Assembly: GCF_036324505.1 (NCBI RefSeq)
Contig: NC_086360.1
Location: 18,778,261 to 18,842,260 of the forward strand
From: Eleginops maclovinus
Lineage: Eukaryota; Chordata; Actinopteri; Perciformes; Eleginopidae
Direction of reading: 5' to 3'
Length of the DNA stretch: 64,000 nucleotides
Below, piece after piece: positions 24,901-35,750 of the stretch. The notes beneath the pieces are model-generated. The model made no database searches. It was given only the letters and a program-made list of their open reading frames with translations, and was not told where the DNA came from. The translations under genes and the position numbers were made by a program. Position 1 is the stretch's first letter. Every line of letters begins with the position of its first letter.

Positions 24901-27900
24901 CGCAGGAGAGCTGGCAGGAGCATCACTGCGCTATAGCATTTTGTTATTGATTTCAGGTGAGCATGGACCATACTAATGCTGTCCCTTAGAGGAGAATTAG
25001 GAAGGGGAACACATTTAATGCACGACACAGGCATTTATCTAACCCATCTAATTCTTTTATGTCTGCGCCTGTGCTCTAATTACACGCCATCTGGCATTTC
25101 CCCTGGTAAAATTCCCTCTCATCCCTCACACTCAGCCGTGTTGATTGCCGCTGATCTTCAAGTGAGGACTCATGCAAACTTTGCTGTGAAAGACAGGGAG
25201 AGTGATGCTGAGCTAGCTGGCTGCACAGCCTGGGGGGTGGGGGGGTATGTAATTAAATGCCTGAAAATGAAACAACCTTATGGTCCAGCAATTCTTCTGC
25301 TATCAGTCATCCTTTTGCTAATAGAGCAAAAATGTTTGTTGAGGAATGCATCATGGAAATATTTGTATCAGTGTTATCAGCCTTCAAAGTCATTCAATCT
25401 CAGCAAGGCTTCAAAGTCATTCTATTTAAAGAACACATCTGTCTTCAGGGCAGAGTGAGGGAGATTGCTTCAAATCAGCTATCAAAATAAATGCAAATAC
25501 ACCATCCATGGACACACAAAATAAAAATCCTTGATCTAAGTGGGTTTTGCAAGTCGGTCAAGAGAAGACCCCTCCAGATTACAGAGAGCTATGCCAGTAA
25601 AAACACAATTGCTAATATATGACTAGCTTCACATCAGGAATGTTAAAATGTCATTATAAATGAATGCACACACTTACCACTGCTGCACCTCTTTCTCTGT
25701 GACTGTAAGAGAAAAAAGAGAGTGACATTAGGAAAAGTTTGGTTGGCCTAGAAAAAAAAGAGCTTGCTTTTAGATACAGAGGAGCCAAGTGGCAGCATTG
25801 TTAATCATTTTGCTCCAATCCTTTCACATTACATCATCTAAACTACTCAAAGGCAAAACAAACAAGCTTGGTAAGTTGAGTGTAGAATTAGTACTATAAG
25901 AGGAGATGAATAATATTTTTTGCTGGCCAGGGTAGTAGAGGACAAGTGGGAGTTAACCCTGGGGAGCCACAAAACACAAACAAGACTAAAGGGAATGATG
26001 GTCAGACACATATTTAAGAAAGAGAATAGTTTGCCCACACAAACACCATTATCTGCCAGTATCTAATCAACCAATCCCCGATGGCTTTCCCTTGTCTCTT
26101 CACTTTCTGTCAAGGAAAGACAGCAATATGGGCCTCTTGGGCCCTGGATTTGCTAATGAAAACAAGATCTGTAAATCAATAGCATTATGTTGACCAGGTG
26201 GTCCTTTGAGAGAGACTTTCTGACAGCATGCCGCACCGCAAGTATGCAAATTAAATATTGTCTACTGTTGTAACACTTACGCTAATCCAGGGGCAAAGCT
26301 ATAGCAAAGAGTTAGTTAGTTAATCAACAATATCTTCTACAGTAATGTTTAGCCTTAAGCAACTAATAGTCATGGTTACTGCAATGGTACATACGGGTAA
26401 ACAAAGAGTCTCATTCCAAGGCATCTGCTCATAACAAATAAGACATTTATAGGGAATTGTATTATCCAATACCCCTATAAAAAAAGGAAATAAATGTTTA
26501 TAATGACATGTATATTCTATATTTCACCATGAGATTTCCTTACACACTTAATGTATATATAATATCCTGCTTTTTATTTTGTTTTTGTTTATATTATGTG
26601 TACATTTTTAGTCGGACATGTAAATATATATATATATATATATATTTTTTTTTGTAACGCTATTTTATTTCTATTGTAATGTACAATGCCTTGTCTTTAT
26701 GTTGCTGCAACACATACATTTTACCAAATTGGGATCAATAAAGTACTAATCTATCTATCTTTTCTAGATCACTTCTTACGTATTCCATAATGTGACTACT
26801 CTCTAATCCAGCAATGGAACAGAATCATACAGAGGCTATCGTAAGGGAAGCCAGCTAGCCTTCAGCTGCCTGTGTCTCGGCATCAATTTTCTACTCAGAA
26901 TTTCACCAGGAAACCAGCCACGTGACCCTTTCCTGCACAATAAATGTCACGGTCAATCTCACGACTGTCATCAAAGCCAAGCTACTGTAAAATTGGCCAA
27001 AAAAAGTCAGAAGTGAGGCAATTTACCATGGCTACAATTTGATAGTACATTTTATTACATAGTTCCAGTCCGAGGCAAAGGGGTAATAATGAAATCAACC
27101 CATTGCAGGAAAGTGCAGGGCCCATACAGATGTTTGACCCTGCAGGCTCTACGAGAATCCAGCTTGCACTCTGTCAATGTGAGTCTCTTCATGGCTTTGA
27201 CAACTTACAAAATCATCCTACCATTACATGGGCCTAGCCTACATCCTTCAGAAATTTCAATAGGACTGCTGGTATTTCCAGTTAATGTAGTCATTTGGAA
27301 GCTCTCTTAAAGTACATGTGAGGTTCCTGCAACCACTTCCCACACTTTTCTCTAATAACAGGAAAAACCCTGGCTAGCCAGAGCCCAGACACAGCTCAAT
27401 GAAGTGTTTCATTTAAAGGGCAAGGTCATCAACATGTTCCTAAGAAGATGCAAACATTTTTAAACCTTTCAAAAAAGGGGGATAGATATCTTCTTTCAAA
27501 CTAAACAGTCTTATTTTTGGACTGGCCTTGTTAGTTCCCTGTCAAAACAGAGGGCATTACTTGCTGGAAAAAAAACACACTACCTCTTTTAACACTTTAA
27601 GAAAAACTCATAGGCTCTGAGAAATTCACTAAGGCCCAAATCTGTCAAAGAACCAACAGCAGAATACACTAAAATGGCAGACAAAGCTTCTCATGCGAGA
27701 GTAAGAGAAAGAGGCAACAGAATGAAGGAAAACTGAAATGACAGAGTCTCAAGTCAGGCAACAACAGAGAAAGGGAGAATGATCACACTGGGCGAGAAAG
27801 CTTGGTGCCCCTCTCAGCGATGCTAACCAGATAAGATCCTAATTATACTATTCCATTCCCAGCTCAAAGAGGGCAATTAGGGGAAAAAGCGATGGAGACA

Positions 27901-28926
27901 GGGCGAAAGGGTAAGAGGGAAAGAGAAAGAGAGGGAGTAGAGGACAGCAGCTAACAGCCCAGCCCAGCACGAAGCCCAATCTTCCTCCACAGCAATTTCC
28001 TGCCACAACAGCCAGCCATAGTTCTGCTGGAGAGACCCACCACACAAACAGCACTGTCATTAAGCAGGCAATGGATGTAAACTCCCACCACCACCTGCAC
28101 ACTCTACTGCTTTAATAATAAGAATAAGAATAATAAAAATACCAATGCTGTGCTCCTGAAATAACATTCAAATTAGGAATATAGTGTTTGCAGGACTAAT
28201 TATAAATGTCAAATCTGCTTAAATTTGATTGAAAAATCAGCTCTTCTGTTCAGCAGATCGTCAATAAACAACGAAGTGCCAGAATTTAGAGAAGAATCAT
28301 ATGCTGCTAATTTGTAATGATTCATAACTCAGCATGAGGAACACAAACCTGTGTACTTGAGGACCCAATACATGCAGTTTTTAATTTCCACTCTTAATAT
28401 TTATTTCTTCCATTATAGGAAAATATACAGATGGTCCATGACCTGCATTTAAAACCATAATCTAGAACCCCCCTGCTCGACAGCGGATACAAGCTCAGAA
28501 TATCCATATTCATAGATCCCTTCAGCGTGATTTAAAGATGCTGATGCAACTTTTGCAAGACCCTCACCAATCACAATTTGCTACACAACATTTAAATGTA
28601 AATTTAAATCAAACAGGGAGCCAATTCCCTGCTGACATTTAGTTGTAGCTCTGCTTTGTCGATAACGAGAAACGGGTGTAGAATCCCAATACATCCCAGC
28701 AGGCAGGGCTATTAACTGTACAGCATGTATAAAAACAGTGGGGGGTGGGGGGGGATTTGATTTCCCATACTGTATTGTGTTTTACTCTAGGACTGAAGGT
28801 TTAATTTTTCTCATACAGGCCAACTGAAAAGGCAACAAAGAAAAAGACGTGAAGGTACTCACAGTAGGTTTTCCTTGTCAACTCCTCCACCACCTCTGGC
28901 TTGAGCTTGCTGTTTGATTTACCCAT
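18965..28926 (-). CDS. ncs1: Neuronal calcium sensor 1 (frequenin)
   Basis: NCS1 is a myristoylated EF-hand protein that senses calcium in neurons and regulates PI4-kinase beta, GPCR kinases/D2 receptor and exocytosis at membranes. Coding exons: 28863-28926, 25678-25702, 22696-22834, 20410-20488, 19842-19930, 19684-19761, 18965-19063. They sum to 573 nt, giving 190 aa, the usual length. The protein opens [12 protein letters not shown] with Gly2 for myristoylation. EF1 is degenerate (KDCPSG); EF2 ([12 protein letters not shown], 73-84), EF3 ([12 protein letters not shown], 109-120) and EF4 ([12 protein letters not shown], 157-168) are intact; the end is SLYDGLV. It is almost identical to human NCS1 as I recall it, with a few changes (for example TRDEMLN for TRNEMLD). 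Teleosts have ncs1a and ncs1b; I cannot say which copy this is. Introns 1 and 2 are long (about 3.2 and 2.8 kb). Confidence 0.96.
21188..21630. repeat. hAT-like MITE remnant in ncs1 intron 3
   Basis: It begins CAGTGGGGGACAGTTACTCAG and continues with ACAATACTTAAGTACAATTTT, TACTTCTGCTCCACTAAAAT and GAATGCAGGATATCACTTGTAATGG. These are phrases of a very common teleost non-autonomous DNA element with CAGTGGTGGA-type ends. The right terminal repeat is not recognisable. Classification as hAT is from memory of the termini. Confidence 0.5.
22835..25677 (-). other. ncs1 intron 2 (2.8 kb)
   Basis: No additional exon is seen. A dispersed-repeat-like fragment lies at about 24,636-24,750. A stretch of balanced composition at about 24,840-25,200 reads like a conserved non-coding element. 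A short telomere-like GGGTTAGGGTTAGGG run is near 24,044-24,060. Confidence 0.5.
24636..24760. repeat. Dispersed-repeat fragment in ncs1 intron 2
   Basis: The stretch AATCAGAATCACCTTCATTTG ... TGTACAAGAAATGTGACTTG ... resembles a common teleost interspersed repeat (usual form AATCATCTTTATTG ... ACAAGGAATTTGACTTGG). It is related in style to the fragment near 12.4 kb. The family is not assigned. Confidence 0.45.
25678..25702 (-). other. ncs1: ncs1 25-nt microexon (coding exon 2)
   Basis: A 25-nt exon between TTACAG and GTAAGTG on the minus strand. It completes the Phe codon and adds TEKEVQQ plus two bases of Trp. It is required: exon 1 ends after one base of a codon (KTY-T) and exon 3 starts with the last base of the Trp codon (G-TACAAAGGA), giving the family sequence [16 protein letters not shown]. 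Without it the frame is lost. Confidence 0.93.
26624..26645. repeat. (AT)n microsatellite
   Basis: About ten uninterrupted TA units in ncs1 intron 1, followed by a T run. Confidence 0.85.
26676..26760 (+). repeat. 3' tail of a non-LTR retroposon (L2/CR1-like)
   Basis: The stretch ends GGGATCAATAAAGTACTAATC followed by a short CTAT microsatellite. GATCAATAAAG plus a tetranucleotide tail is the familiar 3' end of L2/CR1-type LINEs and related SINEs in fish. Only the 3' end can be recognised. The family is assigned from memory of the motif. Confidence 0.55.
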
Positions 28927-30617
28927 GATCTTCAGCTCTCCTCCACACTTCCAAATCCACCTTGGCGCACAGAACCTGTTACTCCCTCCTCTCCAGTCTG
29001 ATTCTGTGCCAAAAACATACACAAATGTGGGCCAGTTTAGGTGCAATGACACCGGTAAATAAGAGAAACTCACTTTTGTTTTGGAGGAAAAGAAAAGAAA
29101 AGGAAACTCCTATTCAAGCTGAGGCTAACATTCTGTGTAGTTCACTTAAGCTGCAGTCATGATTTGCTCAGTCATCAGCCCTGGTACTCCAGACATGGGC
29201 CTTGGGAAAAAGGACCTGTAGGTTGTTGAGTCTATATGAGCGACTATCTCCTCATTTCTTCATAGCAGCCTGTGGGCAAAGAGTGACGTTAGGATGCGTT
29301 GCTACCTTCGTCCTTGGATACAAGAGTCACTCAGTGGCTGGGTTAAGCACGCTCACTCCCTCACAGTCATTCTCTGTTCTTCTCACTCCTCCCACCACTC
29401 CTTTCCCACAACTATCTCTCTCGCTCTGAGTAAGTTACTGTAGAAAAGAATCCTCCCTCTTGACAGCTGAGATAAGGAGGTGTGTGCAAACTAAAGCACA
29501 ATGAACAGAGCTCGTCTTGGATGCACCCTGCTGCACTTCGCACTCACTTAAAGCGTCGACTCTAAACCCTGGGATTTATAGAGACATAAAAGTTTAAGAA
29601 AAAGTAAAAGGTTTCAGCAATAATTTATGGATAGCAAAAACAAGCAATGGCTCTGCATGGTTCCATGGTTCTAGATGCCAGCTGAAAAAAGATCTGGTCT
29701 TGCTCTTAAAATAAGTGTGCAAGCTGTCTACCAAGCTTAAAGGCGAATTTGAGGAGTGACAGGTTTCCTTTCTTCTTTTTTCTGACTCATTATTTCCCCT
29801 CCTTCCTCTCTTCACGACAGCATGGAATAGTGATGTCCTCCTCTGTCACAGCAGACAGGAGACGAAGCATAATGGAATGTCTTTGTATCACAGGCCTTGC
29901 GTTGGCATGCACCGATGCCTAACTACAGCAGCTGTCTAGCTGCCTCTGAATAGGAAACTACTGTATGTATGCAATAGGCACCTTTACTGCAAACATCTGG
30001 TCTTCATGTCCATGGCCAGTGATGTATATCTGATGAATGCCATGCTGGTAAACACCATCTTTTGTTAGGTCAAGCTTTGTCGTCCTAGGTGTTACTTAGA
30101 CACTATGGAAATAAACAGACAAACATAGGTTACAAAAGGGAAGCATGTGTTGCCTTGGGTTATCACCTTAAGCAACAGACATGTGTGCACTTGACTGGAA
30201 AAACACTCAAAACAGGCAACAACCTTTCTACTGTCTGCCAAAGCTGCAGGCAACGCTCATTGTGGAGCAAGACCAGAGTTAGAAATGGAAGTGCAGAGGC
30301 TATAATAAAGGCAATTGTTTCAAATTAGGATAATTTAATTGCCTGTAACATCTTCTAGGTCTAAGAAATGATCGATCCTATCCAAGTCTTGTGAAAACAG
30401 CTCAACTCAAACACACACGCACTTAAATTCACAATGAATGGCCGAATCAACACGTATGAGAAAGCGTTTTGTTTCCATTTATTTGTTTGTTTTGGTTGAA
30501 AGGAGTGAGAAACACGGCAGCAGCAGCAGCAGGTGGGACGTTGCCTGGCACTTCCATAGCAACACACAGTTTATGGCGACAGTACAACAGATCCTGTGCG
30601 GGAAGCTTGCTAGTCGT

Positions 30618-30666
30618 TGTACTCGCAACGTTCGGTACAAAAACGCAGTTCCTCGTTGCGAGTACA
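30618..30666. repeat. Perfect 13-bp inverted repeat (hairpin)
   Basis: Arms TGTACTCGCAACG (30,618-30,630) and CGTTGCGAGTACA (30,654-30,666) are exact reverse complements with a 23-nt loop. The arms are CpG-containing, unlike the surroundings, and the right arm runs directly into the (AC)n array. Confidence 0.9.
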
Positions 30667-30670
30667 CACA

Positions 30671-30769
<99 letters not shown>

Positions 30770-30770
30770 G
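30663..30770. repeat. (AC)n microsatellite, about 50 units
   Basis: Nearly uninterrupted CA repeat of about 100 bp ending in CGCGCG. It is a potential Z-DNA former and should be length-polymorphic. It creates long spurious open frames of Thr-His or Val-Cys on both strands. Confidence 0.98.
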
Positions 30771-30819
30771 CGCATTAAACTCACCCTGAAATGAATGAAA
30801 GCGTTTCCATGTAATGCAA

Positions 30820-31050
30820 CTTCAGGGTTTAGCTGACTAACAAAAGCGGGAAGTCAGTCCCGAAGCAGAGAGCTGTGTTCCTCCGCCGAGTTCTGAAGCG
30901 ACTCGCTGCTGCGTGGATGGCCGCCCGTGCTGCTCTGATGCCGGCGTCAGAGGGTGACGTTGCTGCTGCTGCTGCTGCTGCTGGCTCCGACCAACCGAGC
31001 TCAGTGCCAGAGAGACACTGACGTCGCAGTACCACTGGTCATACAGGGAC
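30820..31050. promoter_or_regulatory. CpG-rich promoter-like island, probably ncs1 upstream region
   Basis: This segment is clearly richer in G+C and CpG than its surroundings. It holds GTGACGTTG (near 30,954) and TGACGTCGC (near 31,018), both CRE/ATF-like, plus a (CTG)n run at 30,961-30,982. It is about 1.9-2.1 kb upstream of the ncs1 ATG on the ncs1 side of the divergent spacer, so a distal ncs1 promoter or 5' UTR exon is the simplest reading. No direct evidence of transcription is available from sequence. Confidence 0.4.
30961..30982. repeat. (CTG)n / (CAG)n run
   Basis: Seven uninterrupted triplets (CTG on the plus strand) inside the CpG-rich island. A second, shorter CAG run lies at 30,517-30,530. 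Confidence 0.9.
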
Positions 31051-31286
31051 TCTTTGTATGCATCTTTAAGAGCCTTTACACGTGCCATCTCATAATGGTT
31101 ATATATACCCAAACTCACTTTTTAACGCACAATCTCATTTTCGTTACAGAATAAGAGGCAGATTAGGTACTTTTAGGTGCATGGTGTGCTCAACATTAAT
31201 GAAGTGAGTTTAGAGTTTTGATGTGGGTTCACATGGTTCATGATCGGAGGCACTTGGATGTATTATCATTTAGCTGATCATTGCAC

Positions 31287-31411
<125 letters not shown>

Positions 31412-33894
31412 ATTATTATTCATTTAAAACCTAGTTTATTTTACAAAGTGGTCATTATTTTAGGCTATATGTTAAGGGCTGTATCATTATTAATAATGTC
31501 AGAACTCAAAAGTTATAATGTTACATTTACAAAGCTGGACTCAATGCTTTTAGTATCTATTATTGAACTATTACGTAGGATGTTATATAGCTACATCTAT
31601 ATCTCAGACTATAAGGGGATTATGTGGAAGTTAAGCATACACTTTTATTGTTGGTGGAATCAAAAGAGATTAAAATAAATAGTCAAAATGAATTCAGAAG
31701 GATTAGCTGAGATTTGAGATTTTCTGAGAGTTGTTTACTTAGTAAGGACCAAGCTCACTACACTACAATTCCCGCAATGCAACTCAAGAGAATATAAAGT
31801 TAAACCTCATTTGTTAAATGCCTATGTCTTTTTAACTTTACTCAAAAGCTCTTAACAAAGACTGTCTATTAAATGTTAAATGTGAACTCTCAAGCTGAAG
31901 TGTTATGGCTCTGATCAGATCAGTATCACAACATGATGCCATTATCAGGATCATTTTCTCCGACTTTCAAAAGCTCCCTTCAGAGCTACAAAATACACAG
32001 GCTAAACATTACAATTAAACTGTTAAGGATTTAAGAATGTTATATAATAATAAGTTATTTCAAAGGACTTCTGTATTAGTTATTCTGATAGTCATAATAA
32101 AAATCTGTCGGTATCTTGCAAGACTAGAGTCTAAAGAAGAGAGTGGGATGTCAAATTCAGAGAGCAAAATAATTCAGGTTGAGGTAATCTAAACATAGCC
32201 AACTATAATTACTGATTTAGAGAGCACAAGGCCAGCTGAGTGAATGAGAAAGCTAGCTATAGTAGGGCATTTGCTAAAAGGAGAAGGAAATACAGTCAGA
32301 TTTTTAAAGCTAACTATTAATGTTCTGCAGTCTTCACACATATAAAGTCGCAAGGGCATGACATTTTTCCCCACGAGTCTCAATGTATCACTTTGGTTAC
32401 TCATTCTTGTTTTTCCACTTATTCATGGTTTGGTCCAAACTTTGCAATTAGACTTCATGTTCAGCTTGATATAATTCTGGTCTCATCAGCTGCACGTTGA
32501 CAGATGTTTAGTTATAGCATTTGTCTATTAACAACAGCTACACTACCATTCCACAGACCACAGCCCAATAGGAGCTTTCTACCCATTCATGGGAGAATAA
32601 GGTCTAATAGGCTGTGTGACTTGGCCATCTTAGTATTCAATGCCCTTCCTTGCAGTCCTTTATTGCAGTCGACTACAGTTACAGTAGTCCCATAGAGATA
32701 GGGAAAAGGCTGAGGACAGGAGAAAGAGAACATGGCAACGCATATTTTGTAATCTTTTTTTGCTGTATACCCGAGACCAGGTGCAATTATTTTTAGGAGA
32801 TCCCTTTTCTTCAACTCCATATTTCTCACATACATGAAGAACTGGTTCTTAATTGGGCACTAGCTCCGAACTGGCCAAGGAATCACTTTGACGGTTCAAG
32901 TAAAATTGTACTTAAGGTTAGAAGAAAGGGTGTCGGAGGTCCAACTTTCCGTTTTCAGATTTATCCTTGATGTGACACATTTCAGTTTTAGACCCAAAAA
33001 ATCCACATTGAAACATGTCAAAAATTGCCACTGGGTTCCATTATTTTTTGTTAAGAATCTGATACTGTATGTTTATTAGAATGTGAAGAGTTAACATCAA
33101 TAAAAAAAGCACTTAATTGAAAGTGATTTTGTACAATTACTTGCAGATATTTGTCCATTTATCAGAAACCACACAGCATTATCATTAAATCCTCATCAGC
33201 ACAGGGGCATCATTAAATGCCCCTGCAGCGTCTTTGCATCTCAATGATATGCTGACATGTGCTAAAACAGCTGGGGGACTGCTGGGAGAAAAATCACTGC
33301 CCGGAAAAACTCTGTATATTTTGTAGTGCCACTGAGTTTTAGCACCCTCGGTATTGCATTACAGGCTCAAAAGTCATCATCTAAGTGCTGACAATACACC
33401 ATCAACATCATATTTGTCTTAATTAGCAGCAAAAACAAGAAGAGGGGAATAAAGTCCTCTATTTTTCTTGAGTTTACGAGTTTTGTCGTACTAGAACTTG
33501 AAGCCAGAGTTGCTCATAAACAAAGCACATAATGATAGAGAGAAACATCAATATATTTGAAAAGCGGATGTTATGACCATTTGGTGGTGATATTTTTATG
33601 TAACTTTGAATAAACATCTGATACATTACTCTGGCAGTTTTATAAATATTCACATTCTGAACAGAAAGGCATCTTCAATGAGTCAAGACAAGAAAGGTGT
33701 GCTAAATTTAACCAAGACAATTGATGACTTACAAAAGTAAAGCTAGATATTTGATTATGTTATCTCTCGGGCTGTCACAGTGCTTAGAAAGCAAGATTTC
33801 CATGCCAGCTCCTGAGCTGAATGTTTTTTGGGGGATAAAAACAATACAACTGTACTAATTACTCTTATCCTTAGACTGGCTTTTAATGTGCATA

Positions 33895-34035
33895 ATGTTG
33901 TGTTGTTGTGCTAAATGTTGTTTTAATATTTGAAATAAACGTTTCATATATTTCCTATTTTATGCCACTGTAAAGTGTCTTTGAGCACCTGTAAAAGTGC
34001 TTAGAAATAAAATGTATTAGTATTATTATCCTCTA
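33895..34035 (+). repeat. 3' end of a LINE/SINE-type retroposon
   Basis: It contains CACTGTAAAGTGTCTTTGAG then GTAAAAGTGCTTAGAAATAA then AATGTATTAGTATTATTAT. This is the typical tail of fish retroposons (TGTAAAGCGTCTTTGAG...GAAAAGCGCTATATAAATAAAATG...). Only the tail is present. Confidence 0.6.
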
Positions 34036-35559
34036 AAAAAAAAAGAGTGGATGGACTGTCATAAAAAGACAAGTGAACATTTATAGTTTTTGCAAACATT
34101 AATCTTTTTCAACAGAAGGACAGATGGAGGGATGACAAAGGGCAGCAGATGAACGAGAATCCTTTAATGTACAAGGCACTCTACCACTCTACATAAATGC
34201 ATCTCCAAATAAAAGGCTGAAAGGTTGGGCTTTACAATACAAACTGTAGTTAGCCAAATGTCTACCCAAAGCGTCTTGGCAAGTGACATTTATTTAATAA
34301 TTAGAATAACAATTGAGACATAAAATTATCATACTGAATATGGAAAGGAAGACAAAAGTTAACGTATCCATTATGGGTTTTCTACGATTTACTTCATTCA
34401 AAGCAAGTTCCTCTTTTTCTTCAACTACAACCAGGATATATTTCCTGAGGCGCCCATGTACCCACTTGAGAATCCCATATGGCTAGTTATATATAATTGA
34501 GCATCATAAATATACAATCTCTACCCTCTTCCAAACAGACATGGGTATGAGGATCCAACAACACTTATCGCAGTCTGTTGTGCTCTGTAAATCCAGCAGG
34601 GCATTGGGGTTTTAGTGGAGCAGCAATGGTGGTGTAATGCCTGTAACACCCAGCTGTTAATTCAGACTGACAACAGGCAGATATCTGGTAGACTAACAGC
34701 AGATGGGACTCGAATCCTAGCTTTATGGAGATAAAATATACGCCCTCTGAAAGGAAGGGGATGGAGAGGAGCAGAGAGACAGGAAGGATGAAACACATTT
34801 TTGCAGCATGGTTAAAGTGCATTGTAGAGCTTATCTGAAAAGGTGAAATACTGTCAGGTCATTTCTGGACATGTGTATCATTATGATAGGAGGAGGAGCA
34901 GGTTTTAGACAAGCTGAGTTTAAAGTAGGACACATCTGTAGGGCCCTGTTCAACCTGTTTTTTTCTTCATCTAAAGCAAAGAAAGCATTGTCATTGAGGC
35001 CAACAAATTATGAAATAAAAGTAGTAATAATAGTAAAATTTAGAGAACAGGGTTCTATAGTTCCAAAAATACCCGTGACTGAAAGGCTAAAGCTATTCAA
35101 TTTCAGCTTTACTGTTGCTGTTTTATTGTTTGCCCTGTAAATCCTCTACCTTCAAAATAGGCAGTTAAGAATTAGACATGGTTTTATGTCTGCCATGGAT
35201 ATCGGGGATGTTATTATGTTTCACTGTTAAGGACTGTGTGAGCTTCTTTTCCCTCCCAGTGTCTTTCAGTTCAACCAGAGGATTATGTCTGCCCTCTAAT
35301 GGCTAAAACAGGAAACATAACACAACATTTTATCTACAATAACTGGGTGATTGCAGGCCGAAATATAAATACTGGTTCGATCCGAAGTTGGACTTAGAAA
35401 AAGTCTGCAGCTGCCATGGTCGATCCTTTCTCATAATCAAATGTTTCAAAAACAAAAAGTCTATAATAGATTGTAACAGTTTTTATTGCTCAGTGACGAA
35501 AGACAAGAAAAGACACACATTAGTCATAGTAGAAAAAGAACATAACCAATGACAGCTTT

Positions 35560-35710
35560 CCTATTGGTCCCAATGTTGAAAAAAGAACATGCAAATGACT
35601 TGTGCCAATCATCAACTTTGTCCCCACTGTTTACATAAACAGACATTACTCTTATCCTCTTGGCCGGGCTCTGTCCTGCTGTAGAGCAGGATCACATATA
35701 TTGTCGTAGT
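35560..35710 (+). promoter_or_regulatory. Candidate adamts13 promoter motifs
   Basis: Within 190 bp upstream of the adamts13 ATG lie an inverted CCAAT box (ATTGG, about 35,563), a forkhead-like palindrome TGTTTACATAAACA (35,628-35,641), a 7-bp hairpin TCCTGCT-gtag-AGCAGGA (35,674-35,691) and an AT element CATATATTG (about 35,695). Forkhead sites would suit hepatic expression, but use of these motifs is inference. Confidence 0.3.
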
Positions 35711-35750
35711 GTTTAAGCAGAGCAGGTGGTCGCACAGGAACAGAGGAAAC

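Larger units (their letters stand above)
25703..28862 (-). other. ncs1 intron 1 (3.2 kb)
   Basis: No coding exon recognised. It contains an (AT)n run (about 26,624-26,645), a retroposon tail ending in a short CTAT run (about 26,676-26,760), and a balanced-composition block at about 26,080-26,290 with an octamer-like ATGCAAAT that may be regulatory. Confidence 0.5.

Noticed and set aside
30438..30794. Long open frames of Thr-His or Val-Cys repeats on both strands
   Set aside because: They are translations of the (AC)n microsatellite; there is no homology or splice context. The same holds for the frames over the (TG)n array at 31,238-31,434.
30837..31118. Minus-strand frame with a poly-Gln run in the CpG-rich island (starting MARVKALKDAY)
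   Set aside because: It resembles no family I recognise, the Gln run comes from the CTG repeat, and the stretch is better explained as promoter/5' UTR. A real small exon cannot be fully excluded.
34565..34822. Minus-strand 85-aa frame with a hydrophobic N-terminus
   Set aside because: A single isolated frame with no homology, in AT-rich intergenic DNA near retroposon remnants.
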